The notes: generated by a model not told the origin, from the letters alone. A stretch of 64,000 bases of DNA from Bathynomus jamesi (GCA_023014485.1 JAJOZX010007508.1:62001-126000); one strand, 5' to 3'. Positions 1 to 10,256 are shown, numbered from the stretch's first letter. Translations and numbers: made by a program.

Positions 1-24
1 GACCAAATGAGCATAGGTCATATA

Positions 25-408
25 TACAGGGTGTTTCAGAAGTCGCGCATAGGCTTTATTCAGATTTACGAGGTTTACGAGTCGAAATGGTTTATAAGTG
101 ATGTTTAATTACAATATATGTTCGATAATGTTTGAATAATAAAATTAATAGTATGTGCAGTTAATCAAAAAGCTATCTTAAAATAATTAAATTGAATGAA
201 GCTACATAAGCCAATGGTGTCTCAGAAGTTCAATTCAATTTAATTATTTTAAGATAGCTTTTTGATTAACTGCACATACTATTAATTTTATTATTCAAAT
301 ATTATCGAACATATATTGTACTTAAACATCACTTATAAACCATTTCGACTCTTAAACCTCGTAAATCTGAATAAAGCCTATGGTGCGCGACTTCTGATAC
401 ACCCTGTA
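25..408. mobile_element. Palindromic mariner-type MITE
   Basis: Two arms of roughly 180 bases are inverted copies of each other. The outer ends read CAGGGTGT and ACACCCTG, and each is bordered by TA, as expected for Tc1/mariner ends. The middle (about 195-235) is unpaired. There is no transposase coding. The similarity continues a little outside the TA borders (about 5-24 against 409-426), so the palindrome is slightly larger than the mariner ends. Confidence 0.8.
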
Positions 409-432
409 TATGACCTATACTCATTTTATACA

Positions 433-727
433 CCTCGGTGGTGTAGTGGTTAGCGTCGCTGACTACGAATCCATCGGACCCGGGTTCGAGACCCGACGGC
501 AGCCGGCGCGCAGCAAAACCCAGCTGCTCATCCTTCCACACAATAAAGAAAGTGGTTGGTAGATAAATGGGTACCCTAGTGGCCTAGTGGTTAAGACGCT
601 GGGCTGCTGATGGGGCGTGGTTCGGATTCCACGTTAAACTGTAGGTCTAAGGTGGAGTGAAAAGCTTGACCTTCGTCAGAATGAGCAATTCGGGCGGAAG
701 CTAACCAAAGGTTAACCAAAGGTGTAT
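433..727 (+). repeat. Dimeric tRNA-derived SINE, copy 1
   Basis: The head has a pol III A box (TGGTGTAGTGG, 439-449) and a B box (GGTTCGAGACC, 483-493) spaced as in a tRNA. A second tRNA-like block (A-box-like GTGGCCTAGTGG and B-box-like GGTTCGGATTCC) follows at about 578-632. The tail ends in a TA repeat. The same sequence occurs in reverse at 5821-6093 and 58327-58499, so this is a dispersed SINE and not a tRNA gene. Confidence 0.8.
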
Positions 728-1319
728 ATATATATAATTACACCAACCCGCAAGGAAAAAATATAAAATTAATTATAAAACAGTGTTTAAAAAGGCTAAT
801 TAATTTCGGCTGGTCACAACCAAGCCCTTTTCAAAGCCATAAACTAATTAAATTATCTAAAAAAGTTATAAAACTTCCGTCCTGCGGAAGAGCTAAGGTT
901 AAAATGACTGTGTGAAGGCATAAACACGGACAGAGATGGTAGCTGTCGTGCGTTTGGCAGTTGGCAAAGGCATACTATTGCCTAGATTTCAAACCTTCGA
1001 GATAAAAAATCTATAAAAATCAATCTTCTACATCTGGCAGCCGGTCACGACCCGAAATTGCCCTAAAATATTTTTAAATGTTAAAAATAAAGCTATCCAT
1101 ACTGTAGGACAACGTAATATTGGAAATGGTGTTTTCTGCCAAAATATAAAATGTCTCGTATATTTGTCTTTATTCCTGTATATATTACAGAAGTTACAAT
1201 ATACAGAATTCGAAGGATCCACTTTAGGAATGATTTTTTATTTATTTAATTACTTACTGTATTAAATAGAAGAAGCATTGTTTCATGGAAGCATCCTTTA
1301 CTCGTCTCTCCACATCTGC

Positions 1320-1320
<1 letters not shown>
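728..1320. other. Unassigned AT-rich stretch
   Basis: No coding signal, terminal repeat or structured RNA was recognised here. It lies between the SINE and a CT microsatellite and may be old mobile-element debris. Confidence 0.4.

Positions 1321-1352
<32 letters not shown>
1321..1352. repeat. CT microsatellite
   Basis: Pure CT dinucleotide run. Confidence 0.9.
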
Positions 1353-1356
<4 letters not shown>

Positions 1357-1380
1357 GCTCACCTCAAATCCACTTATGGA

Positions 1381-1600
1381 TCAGAACTCGACTTGCGAAA
1401 AATAGCTATCAAATCTATTCTTGAACAGGTTAATTGATGTACTGCCTACGACCTGCAGCGGAAGACTATTCAAAAAATTAATGATATATGAAGTAAAGTT
1501 TTGTGATATGGCGCTATTAAACCTTCTACCTTTAAGTTTAAAGCCATTATTCCTGGTTAAGTTACGGTCCCTCATTATCTAATTTAAAAAGGTGTTCGAA
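1381..1600 (-). pseudogene. CR1-like LINE fragment (RT ORF C-terminus)
   Basis: The minus strand encodes about 64 residues, with GFKLKGRRFNSAI near the start and SINLFKNRFDSYF near the stop. These match the C-terminal end of the reverse-transcriptase ORF of the larger LINE at 23018-24860 (GFKLRGRRF and SVNMFKNRLDRHF). Only the extreme 3' part of the ORF remains, as expected for a heavily 5'-truncated or decayed LINE. No reverse-transcriptase catalytic motif is present. Confidence 0.7.
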
Positions 1601-1689
1601 ATTTACAGCATCAAATCTATTTAATATCTTAAATACTTAAATAAGTTGGCTTCTCCACTTTCATTGTTCCTTATCACATCAAAAGAGAA

Positions 1690-3838
1690 GAAATTTTCAA
1701 TATCATTAGGAAATTTTATTTCATATGTTTCTCACTCATTCCATTGGGCCTTCCATTCAAACTTGGGCAGTTTTCGCCTTGATTCTAATGAGATTAAGAT
1801 AAACTTTTGACGGTTGTCATATCCTATTCTTTCCTAACATGCTTTTGTTACTAGGTTCACTGCCCTTTCCACACTTTGACTGTGGCATGGAAAAGAAGCT
1901 ATCTCCAGTGGCTTACATCGAGCCTGTAGTAACTCATCGTCGCTGAAATTGTTTAGCAGCGGTGGAGGAGTAATGATCTCTTTTGTCAATCGATCATCTC
2001 GGTGTAGTTAGTAGATTGGAAATTGAGGGTTCGAGGCAACTCAAAGTTTCTGGTACCTGAAAATCCTGTTCTTGAAAGAATGATTTTCTGAATAGCTTTC
2101 TCCCTAATTTCTAGTCTCTTGTCAGTTACCATTGCTATGAGTATATTTTCTGGGTGGGCAAAGTAGGCGTTACTCTTTAATACTGGTTCTGTGATTAATC
2201 TATGTTGTTCATCTCAATTTCGAAGCAAGCACATTAAATGCCAAAAGTTATATGCACCATCAGTTGCATTAGGATGAGATTTTATCCAAAACTACCCTGG
2301 AGCATAGAACTGCATAATAATCTTGACTATATCTTGAATGTTTTTATCGGGATTTGGCGTTGAGATATACATTATATATAATCGAAGGACCCTGTTGGCT
2401 AGAGTTAGCCAGCGAGCATGGTGAAGGGTACCTGGGGATCGGGTGGACGGATCTTGAGAAGTGTCTCCAGTTTGCACTGCCAGACACATATCATAGAGAT
2501 ATCTTTGATCACTGCTTAGCTCCTTCACAACATTTGCTGGAATTTCTTTAATGTTTCCCTTTACGCGAGAATATTTGACTACCTGCAATTTTGTTAAATC
2601 TGTTTTCAGTTTATTTCCAATTGAACCCACAAAAGTATTTGGACCTGTTGTTTTACCATCAATGGCTTTGTAGACGTGCATAAAAGGCAGCTCATTTAAA
2701 TGCAAGAGGCACACCAACAACTGCACTGGTCTGTTAAGATGAATTTCAACCAGTTTTATGGCTCCAATTTTTCCTGTATTTACAGGAGTACCATCACACA
2801 GTACTAAAGCTTTGATAGTATCTGTCCTATTCGAGTTTGTAATAATAGTTATCAACTCTTCTGCTATGCAGCGAGCAGTTCCATTATCTGGTGTGACATG
2901 GTCTACATAGATGCTTCCAGGTTCTTTCACAATAACATAGTGTTGTTCTTTTATCTTTCCACTTTTAGTTAATGTATTATCTTTCCTTCCATCAAATCCA
3001 AGGCACTCCATCTTCAAATTTTGGGATTTAGACCTAAAAGTATTTGTTTCACCCATGCCATTTCTTTCTCTTTCTAATTTCTTTCTGTCAAGCATGTTGG
3101 TGTGGTTAAGGATCCCTATATCTTTTAAAGCTGCATTGAATATTGCAGCTGCAGCTCTACAACTTACACGATAACGATCTGCTGTTAATGCTAGGTTTTT
3201 ATAGGAGTGCCTGTTCTGAATATTTTCAGTCAATTCTAAATCGGCCTGATAATCTACATCCTGACTCTCTGAATCTACATCCATGTCTTCTTCGGTTTTT
3301 TCTATAAATTCCGATGGTAAAACATTGGTGGATTCAGTCATTTCTTCTTGTGCTTTTAGTTGACGGTTTTGTGTTGGGTTTTTGCTAAAGATCTCTTCTT
3401 TGTTGAACTAGCTATGCGATCAAGTGGTCCTAACTGATTTTTTCTTTGTTTTTGACCCACAAAAGACTCCCATTCTGCCATTGGTATTTTATCCTTACAC
3501 CTGCAAGATTTGCTATCACTTCCCTTATCATAGCATTCACAAGAAGATATATCAAACATTTCATCATACTGAGCTACTTTTAAAAGGGCAAAACTTTCAT
3601 TTCTTCGATGTAACGGCCCCTTGTTCAATTTTGAGGCGTCTTCTATTAGTCGACTGACTTTAAGATAGATACCTTTGGTGTTAATTGTAGGAAAAGAAAA
3701 TTTCATCCAAATGTCTTCACTATCTTTTACAACAGCCCTGTAACAATCATTAGCAGTTGCTGATCCTTTTGATTTAACTTCTTCACGACGGAGCACAAAA
3801 AGGTAGTGTATCACAACATCTGCTTTTGAAGGAGTCAT
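1690..3838 (-). pseudogene. Unnamed hAT-like DDE transposase family, copy 1 (decayed)
   Basis: Two long minus-strand reading frames (3838-3356, 160 residues; 3341-2292, 349 residues) and weaker traces down to about 1690 form one broken gene. The N-terminal block (LFVLRREE, then a Cys-rich CECYDKG segment followed by CRCKDKIP) matches the intact ORF at 63143. The second block has DGTPVNTG, aligned with FDTTASNTG and FDTTATNTG in the copies at 11580-13875 and 16862-18755. Further on it has a histidine/Asn-Glu block (HLNE) and GTLHHARW, the family signature seen as GAFHHARW and GALHRARW in the others. The frame changes near 3350, and stops accumulate below 2290. I know no formal family name. Assignment to hAT-like transposases rests on the termini of the copy at 10929-14365. 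Confidence 0.65.
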
Positions 3839-4081
3839 GGCTGCTGGGAATTCCGCAGGATATCAAAAGGCTGCATTTGAGGACTTGCTTCTAGTAGTCA
3901 GTTTATATTCAGAAGTAAAATCAAATTATATGGAATTTATAATTTATGATAATTCAAATTATAATTAAAGCAAATTCAAATTATTTCTATTTATCTGAAA
4001 AATTATTTCTATTTATCTGAAACATAAAAATATCAAGCATTAAACAAACAACTTATCATGTAACACATAACAACATTAAAC

Positions 4082-4395
4082 ATATGCAAATATGAAGGTA
4101 AAAAAGGGAGGAGGGGCATGTGATAGGGGTAGTAGGGTAGCACATACTTGATTTTTTAAATATTTTTTTAGTGAAAAAAATTTTTTTTCACATAGTGTAC
4201 TTTTTAAGAAATAACATTTTTTCCCATTTAAATATATGCAAATATGAGGGTAAAAAAGGGGGGGGGGGGGTTGTGCTATGGGTAGCAGGGGTAGCACATG
4301 CTTGATATTTTAATATTTTTTTTAAGATGATAAAATGAAACTTCTCACATAGTGTACTTTTTAAGAAATAAAAAATTTCCCATTTTCGACCCGGC
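4082..4395. repeat. Tandem duplication, two units of about 153 bases
   Basis: Two imperfect direct copies each begin near GCAAATATGA (4085 and 4238). Each contains a run of AAAAAGGG, a GGTAGCA motif and a CATAGTGTACTTTTTAAG block. It lies just upstream of the decayed gene at 1690-3838 and may be subterminal sequence of that element. Confidence 0.6.
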
Positions 4396-4406
4396 CTAAT
4401 ATATAT

Positions 4407-5784
4407 AAGGGTGGGCGGAAAGTAGCTCCCTAATTTAAATTACATATAAATTATGTATAAATTGTGATTGTATTGTTATATTGTTATGACGTGTTCTCTA
4501 AAGTGGTACAATTGTAACGGTAATCTTTTTTTCTCTAAAGTGTTCTCTTTGTGTTCTCTAAAGTGGTACAATTGTAACGTTCATTTTTTTTTTTTCATTT
4601 CAGATTGAAGGGTAACATGGCTGAGCGTTTAACACTGCAGGAGCGTGTCCAGTTGGCGGCACGGTACGAAGTTTGGCAATCTGTCGTTCGAGTTCAAAGA
4701 TGGTGGCGGGCCATTCACGGACCACGTGCCCAAGTGGACCCGAAAACAATCAAGAACTGCCACTCGAAGCTCATGACCACGGGGTCTGTGGCAGATGTTC
4801 GAAGATGTGGTCGCCCTTCGACATCCAGGGCCCAGGAGACGGTGCAGGCAGTTCAGGAAATGTTCGCACGGAGTCCACGAAAGTCAACTCGCCAGGCAGC
4901 TTGGGAAAGTGGACTCTCCCGCTACTCAGTGCGAACTGTGCTGAAGAAGGAGCTGAACTGGCGTGCGTGGAAGCCGCATTACTGCCAATCTCTCTCGGAC
5001 GAGGACTGCGACATTCGCATGGAGTTCGTGGAAATCATGCTGGCTTGGCATGAAGACTGGCCCCATCTCTTCCGCAACATCCTCTGGAGCGACGAGGCGG
5101 TGTTCCACGTCGGAGGCTTTGTCAACCGCCACAATTGCCACTACTGGGCAGGAGAGGATCCCATGGTTACCGCTGAAAAACGGCAGAATCGGTTCAGTGT
5201 AACGGTGTGGTGTGGTATGACCTCAGATCAGGTTGTGGGCCCGTTCCTTCTGCGCAACACCATGAATGCTGAGCGGTACCTTGCTATGTTGCGAAACGAG
5301 GTCTGGCCGGTTGTCAGCACATGGGAGAACATCGACGATCTGATATTTATGCAAGATGGCGCCCCTCCGCACTTCGCTCTTGTTGTCCGTGAGTGGCTGG
5401 ATGCCCACTTCCCTGGGCGTTGGATGGGTCGTCGTGGTCCACATCAATGGCCAGCCAGGAGCCCCGACTTGACACCGTGCGACTTCTTTCTTTGGGGGTG
5501 GGTAAAGGAAGAAGTCTACCGCACCAAACCGAGGACATTGGAAGAACTGGAGGACCGAATTCGGGAAGTCATGTCCTCCATCCCGCCGGAGTTCCTGCTA
5601 AAGTCAGTGGACGCCATTCCTGGGCGGCTCCAGAAGCTGGTGGAAAGAGTTGGAGCCCACATTGAATTTTAGAGAAAACCTACCATGTATGCCTACCTTT
5701 TCATATTATTTCTTCTGAAATAAATGGATAATATATGTATTTTTTTACCAATCCAAAATAGGGAGCTACTTTCCGCCCACCCTG
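4407..5784 (+). mobile_element. Mariner element, DD41D type, near-complete
   Basis: Terminal repeats AGGGTGGGCGGAAAGTAGCT (from 4408) and its inverse (to 5784) frame one transposase gene, next to TA on both sides. The left end has lost one base relative to the right. A rearranged relative lies at 8394-9320. Confidence 0.9.
4617..5672 (+). CDS. Mariner transposase (DD41D, rosa-like spacing), uninterrupted
   Basis: Cut-and-paste transposase of about 351 residues, a normal mariner length. The ATG at 4617 was chosen because it opens MAERLTLQERVQ, the first helix of the N-terminal helix-turn-helix domain. The second DNA-binding part carries GRPSTSRAQE. The catalytic triad is visible: ILWSDEAVFH, MQDGAPPH and SPDLTPCDFFLWG. 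Counting from the second to the third Asp gives 41 intervening residues, so DD41D and not the classical DD34D. A pyrimidine-rich tract ending in CAG lies just upstream. No stop or frameshift interrupts the frame, unlike every other mariner here. It could therefore be recently active. Activity is inferred and not shown. Confidence 0.9.
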   Translation: MAERLTLQERVQLAARYEVWQSVVRVQRWWRAIHGPRAQVDPKTIKNCHSKLMTTGSVADVRRCGRPSTSRAQETVQAVQEMFARSPRKSTRQAAWESGLSRYSVRTVLKKELNWRAWKPHYCQSLSDEDCDIRMEFVEIMLAWHEDWPHLFRNILWSDEAVFHVGGFVNRHNCHYWAGEDPMVTAEKRQNRFSVTVWCGMTSDQVVGPFLLRNTMNAERYLAMLRNEVWPVVSTWENIDDLIFMQDGAPPHFALVVREWLDAHFPGRWMGRRGPHQWPARSPDLTPCDFFLWGWVKEEVYRTKPRTLEELEDRIREVMSSIPPEFLLKSVDAIPGRLQKLVERVGAHIEF

Positions 5785-5788
5785 TAAT

Positions 5789-5795
<7 letters not shown>

Positions 5796-5819
<24 letters not shown>

Positions 5820-5820
5820 A
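5796..5820. repeat. TA microsatellite
   Basis: Pure TA run between the mariner and the SINE. Confidence 0.85.
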
Positions 5821-6093
5821 ACCTTTGGTTGGTTTTGGTTAGCTTCCGCCCGAATTGTTCATTCTGACGAAGGTCAAGCTTTTCACTCCACCTTAGACCT
5901 ACAGTTTAATCCGAACCACGCCCCATCAGCAGCCCAGCGTCTTAACCACTAGGCCACCTAGGGTACCCATTTATCTACCAACCACATTCTTTATTGTGTG
6001 GAAGGATAAACAGCTGGGTTTTGCTGCGCGCCGGCTGCCGTCGGGTCTCGAACCCGGGGCCGATGGATTCGTAGTCAGCGACGCTAACCACTA
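5821..6093 (-). repeat. Dimeric tRNA-derived SINE, copy 2
   Basis: Reverse-strand copy of the 433-727 SINE. It has both tRNA-like blocks and is cut off at the A box by a TA microsatellite (6094-6112). Confidence 0.8.
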
Positions 6094-6189
6094 CATATAT
6101 ATATATATATATGAAAATTATTTCACGAAAGTAACACGTGAAAAATAATTATGATGAATAAAACCACGAAGGAAAGGAAACACAGAATG

Positions 6190-6229
6190 GTGCTCAAGCG
6201 CTTTCGTCTAATGACATCCTCAGGAACAC
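6190..6229 (-). ncRNA. Putative hammerhead ribozyme in PLE end (family 1, left arm)
   Basis: Read on the minus strand: stem I GUGUUC, core CUGAGGA, one extra U, stem II GUC-AUUA-GAC, core GAAA, palindromic stem III AGCGCU, then U and the second stem I strand GAGCAC (6 pairs with one G-U). The predicted cleavage triplet is CUU. A 3-bp palindromic stem III suggests activity as a dimer, as described for hammerheads in Penelope-like elements. The extra U before stem II is not canonical. Confidence 0.6.
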
Positions 6230-6647
6230 TGAAGTACATAAAGAATTACAGCCTATATATAGGTTACAGAAAAAAAAATATATATATATATATATACAAT
6301 AAACGGAGAAACAAACTTAAAGGATTGTGGGAGGGGCACACAGATTTATAAGGAAAAACTATCGATTTTTAGCACAAGATTAAATGAATTGTTTTCAACC
6401 AATGTTATAGATAAAAAAATATACAAATTTATACTGGAAATCTGCCCGGGTTTTAGCACTCTGCTCTTTTTGTATATAAAAATTGAAAATTATCGATTTT
6501 TAGCGCAAGATTAAATGAATTGTTTCCAACCAATGTTATAAAAAAAAAAAAAATACATTTATACTGGAAATCTGCCGGGTTTTAGCACTCTACCCTTTTT
6601 TGTATATAAAAATTGAAAAATAAAAGTTATTAGGGTGGCATACAAGT

Positions 6648-7217
6648 TTACCAAAGATTTAGCGTTCTACCTTTCTTATCTAAATCTGTTCTGAAGGAAT
6701 TCAAAACAACAGGATCGAGTTGAAAAAGACCTTTGCTTATGTTGAAGTTATTTGTAAGTTGGATAATGGCACACTCAAGAATATTTCTATTAACAATGTT
6801 GCTAGAGTGAAATAAAACTGAAGCATTATTCCAATCAATACAGTGGGATAACTCTGACAAATGGACAAAAAGGGCACTGGACAACTGTCCTGTTCTAACG
6901 GAATATTGATGCTGTTTTATACGTGTGTGCAAATCCTTTCCCGTCTGACCTATGTAAAAGGAATCACATTGTTTACAACCAATTTTATAGATAATGCCTG
7001 AATTATTGGTAGGGCTATTTTTTACTATGATATTTTTCACAATATTGTTATATGAAAATACTACATTAATATCCAAAAGTTTAAGTACATTAACAATGCC
7101 TAAAAAGCCCGGGAAAAATGGAAGTACTAAAATATTTTTTGACAAAGTACGAGTGTTATTATTGACACGATAGAAAGTTCGTTTTGCCTTGTTGAGACAA
7201 GATTCCATAAACGCCCT
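6648..7217 (-). pseudogene. PLE GIY-YIG endonuclease end, left arm
   Basis: About 190 codons of the C-terminal part of a Penelope-like polyprotein. The GIY-YIG nuclease core shows GIIYKIGCKQCDSFYIGQTG followed by RIKQHQYSV, and a later Asn/Glu region (NRNILECAII). The reading frame is open to the truncation point at about 7217, then runs by chance into antisense of the opposite arm. The reverse-transcriptase part is missing, so this copy cannot be autonomous. Confidence 0.8.
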
Positions 7218-7863
7218 TAGGATCGCCAGTCCGGAATACATCGATGCCGAATTAGAAAAAATCAACGGTATTGGAAGTGATCTGTGTTATCCATCTGCGT
7301 TTATGGAATCTTGTCTCAACAAGGCAAAACGAACTTTCTATCGTGTCAATAATAACACTCGTACTTTGTCAAAAAATATTTTAGTACTTCCATTTTTCCG
7401 GGCTTTTTAGGCATTGTTAATGTACTTAAACTTTTGGATATTAATGTAGTATTTTCATATAACAATATTGTGAAAAATATCATAGTAAAAAATAGCCCTA
7501 CCAATAATTCAGGCATTATCTATAAAATTGGTTGTAAACAATGTGATTCCTTTTACATAGGTCAGACGGGAAAGGATTTGCACACACGTATAAAACAGCA
7601 TCAATATTCCGTTAGAACAGGACAGTTGTCCAGTGCCCTTTTTGTCCATTTGTCAGAGTTATCCCACTGTATTGATTGGAATAATGCTTCAGTTTTATTT
7701 CACTCTAGCAACATTGTAAATAGAAATATTCTTGAGTCTGCCATTATCCAACTTACGAATAACTTCAACATAAGCAAAGGTCTTTTTCAACTCGATCCTG
7801 TTGTTTTGAATTCCTTCAGAACAGATTTAGATAAGAAAGGTAGAACGCTAAATCTTTGGTAAA
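7218..7863 (+). pseudogene. PLE GIY-YIG endonuclease end, right arm
   Basis: Plus-strand copy of the PLE C-terminus, starting with LRIASPEYIDAELEK, which lies just upstream of the nuclease in the longer copy at 56157-58230. A single missing C near 7402 relative to the left arm breaks the frame after PFF. The frame resumes at 7434 and carries an open GIY-YIG domain (IYKIGCKQC, YIGQTGKDLHTRIKQH) to the stop at 7861-7863. The two arms differ at few positions, so they are young or were homogenised. Confidence 0.8.
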
Positions 7864-8296
7864 CTTGTATGCCACCCTAATAACTTTTATTTTTCAATTT
7901 TTATATACAAAAAAGGGTAGAGTGCTAAAACCCGGGCAGATTTCCAGTATAAATTTGTATATATTTTTTTTTTTTTATCTATAACATTGGTTGGAAACAA
8001 TTCATTTAATCTTGTGCTAAAAATCGATAATTTTCAATTTTTATATACAAAAAAAGCAGAGTGCTAAAACCCGGGCAGATTTCCAGTATATATTTGTATA
8101 TTTTTTTATCTATAACATTGGTTGGAAACAATTCATTTAATCTTGTGCTAAAAATCGATAGTTTTTCCTTATAAATCTGTGTGCCCCTCCCACAATCCTT
8201 TAAGTTTGTTTCTCCGTTTATTGTATATATATATATATAATATATTTTTTTTTTTTCTGTAACCTATATATAGGCTGTAATTCTTTATGTACTTCA

Positions 8297-8336
8297 GTGT
8301 TCCTGAGGATGTCATTAGACGAAAGCGCTTGAGCAC
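8297..8336 (+). ncRNA. Putative hammerhead ribozyme in PLE end (family 1, right arm)
   Basis: Same fold and sequence as 6190-6229, on the plus strand. CUGAGGA is at 8303-8309, GAAA at 8321-8324, AGCGCU at 8324-8329, and the stem I strands at 8297-8302 and 8331-8336. Confidence 0.6.
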
Positions 8337-8393
8337 CATTCTGTGTTTCCTTTCTTTCGTGGTTTTTTTCATCATATACATATATATATACAG

Positions 8394-9320
8394 GGTGGGC
8401 GGAAAGTAGCTCCCTATTTTGGATTGGTAAAAAAATACGTATATTATCCATTTATTTCAGAAGAAATAATATGAGAAGGTAGGCATACATGGTAGGTTTT
8501 CTCTAAAATTCAATGTGGGCTCCAACTCTTTCCACCAGCTTCTGGAGCCGCCCAGGAATGGCGTCCACTGACTTTAGCAGGAACTCCGGCGGGATGGAGG
8601 ACATGACTTCCCGAATTCGGTCCTCCAGTTCTTCCAATGTCCTCGGTTTGGTGCGGTAGACTTCTTCCTTTACCCACCCCCAAAGAAAGAAGTCGCACGG
8701 TGTCAAGTCGGGGCTCCTGGCTGGCCATTGATGTGGACCACGACGACCCATCCAACGCCAGGGAAGTGGGCATCCAGCCACTCACGGACAACAAGAGCGA
8801 AGTGCGGAGGGGCGCCATCTTGCATAAATATCAGATCGTCGATGTTCTCCCATGTGCTGACAACCGGCCAGACCTCGTTTCGCAACATAGCAAGGTACCG
8901 CTCAGCATTCATGGTGTTGCGCAGAAGGAACGGGCCCACAACCTGATCTGAGGTCATACCACACCACACCGTTACACTGAACCGATTCTGCCGTTTTTCA
9001 GCGGTAACCGTGCAACTTCTTTCTTTGGGGGTGGGTAAAGGAAGAAGTCTACCGCACCAAACCGAGGACATTGGAAGAACTGGAGGACCGAATTCGGGAA
9101 GTCATGTCCTCCATCCCGCCGGAGTTCCTGCTAAAGTCAGTGGACGCCATTCCTGGGCGGCTCCAGAAGCTGGTGGAAAGAGTTGGAGCCCACATTGAAT
9201 TTTAGAGAAAACCTACCATGTATGCCTACCTTTTCATATTATTTCTTCTGAAATAAATGGATAATATACGTATTTTTTTACCAATCCAAAATAGGGTGCT
9301 ACTTTCCGCCCACCCTGTAT
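8394..9320. mobile_element. Fold-back mariner derivative of the DD41D family
   Basis: Both ends are the right end of the 4407-5784 mariner (CAGGGTGGGCGG at about 8395 and its inverse at 9320). The minus-strand arm (8395-9010) encodes transposase from about residue 190 to the stop (8503). The plus-strand arm (9012-9320) carries only the last part, from FFLWGWVKEEVY to the stop at 9205. The 5' third of the transposase is absent, so it is a non-autonomous, MITE-like form. Confidence 0.85.
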
Positions 9321-9363
9321 ATATATATACAAACTCCGAATGGTACCCTGAGAAACTTATATA

Positions 9364-9682
9364 TTAAACACAGACCGTGCATGGAACAAGGAACTCTTCT
9401 GGGAAATTACATCCACTATAGTTCGAATAAGTAATGATAAATGACAAATACTATAGTTTTTTCTTTTTCATGATGGAAAGCCCAACCTGGGCACCGGGTT
9501 ACTCGCAAAGAGGCCCCAAAATATTTTTGGGCCTCTTTGCGAATAACCAGGTGTCCACGTTGGGCTTTCCATCATGAAAAGAAAAAAATTATAGTATTTG
9601 TCATTTATCATTACTTTTTCGAACTATAGTGGATGTAATTTTCCAGAAGAGTTCCTTGTTCCATGCACAGTCTGTGTTTAAT
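9364..9682. repeat. Large inverted repeat (about 160-base arms)
   Basis: Near-perfect arms meet around 9523 (AGGCCCCAAA / TTTGGGCCT), with outer ends TTAAACACAGAC and GTCTGTGTTTAA. It is flanked by TA runs. No protein or recognisable transposon end is seen. It may be a MITE or another truncated head-to-head retroelement end. Confidence 0.7.
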
Positions 9683-9689
9683 ATATATA

Positions 9690-10250
9690 TATATATATAT
9701 ATACTATAATGTACACTCCAAATTGTCTGATTTTCTTTTAAAATGTAAGATTTTAGTATATTTGCTCTTTTAAACCAAATCAGCGTCTGAACTGCCACAA
9801 TATTTGGTGAGAAGCCAATTTAAAATTTTTTTCTGTTGATGTGTTTGAGTCATTTCTCACCAGTAACGGCATCCTTCACATTGAGTCAGCACCATTTAGA
9901 CCCTCACCTGAAGAATTGCAGAAAGCCGTACAAGCTGTGAAGTCGCTTTTAAGAGAAAATGTTTAAAGAAAATTTAGAGATAAAATTATAATTTTTTAAA
10001 ACTTTCAAAAATGCATTCATTTCAGCGACAGATATAATTCCATTAAAACCGAAGTTTTGAAGACAAATTTTCTTTATTAGGATAGATTCACATTTTTTGC
10101 AAAGTTGCGAGTCAAGGTTAGACAAACACATTTTAAACAAAAGTTTTACCGTTGCCTGGAATGTCATAACTGATTTGAAAATATTTTTATTTTAAACGAT
10201 GAGAATAAATTTGTAGAGATAAAGGCAAAAATGTTTAATATTTTATGGAT
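9690..10250. other. Unassigned AT-rich stretch
   Basis: No gene, terminal repeat or RNA was recognised. Confidence 0.4.
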
Positions 10251-10256
10251 TTCATA

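Larger units (their letters stand above)
6113..8393. mobile_element. Head-to-head pair of 5'-truncated Penelope-like elements
   Basis: Left arm (minus strand, about 6113-7217) and right arm (plus strand, about 7218-8393) are long inverted copies of one PLE 3' end. The two arms start at slightly different points: the right arm carries about 85 more bases of coding sequence (7218-7302) than the left. Each arm holds a GIY-YIG coding end and a hammerhead-like RNA core. A third, longer copy of the same family is at 56157-58230. Confidence 0.8.

Noticed and set aside
433..505. tRNA gene
   Set aside because: A and B boxes are present, but the sequence recurs at 5821-6093 with a shared non-tRNA tail and second tRNA-like block, so it is a SINE head.
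8637..8951. Plus-strand frame in the mariner derivative
   Set aside because: Antisense of transposase coding; no independent evidence.
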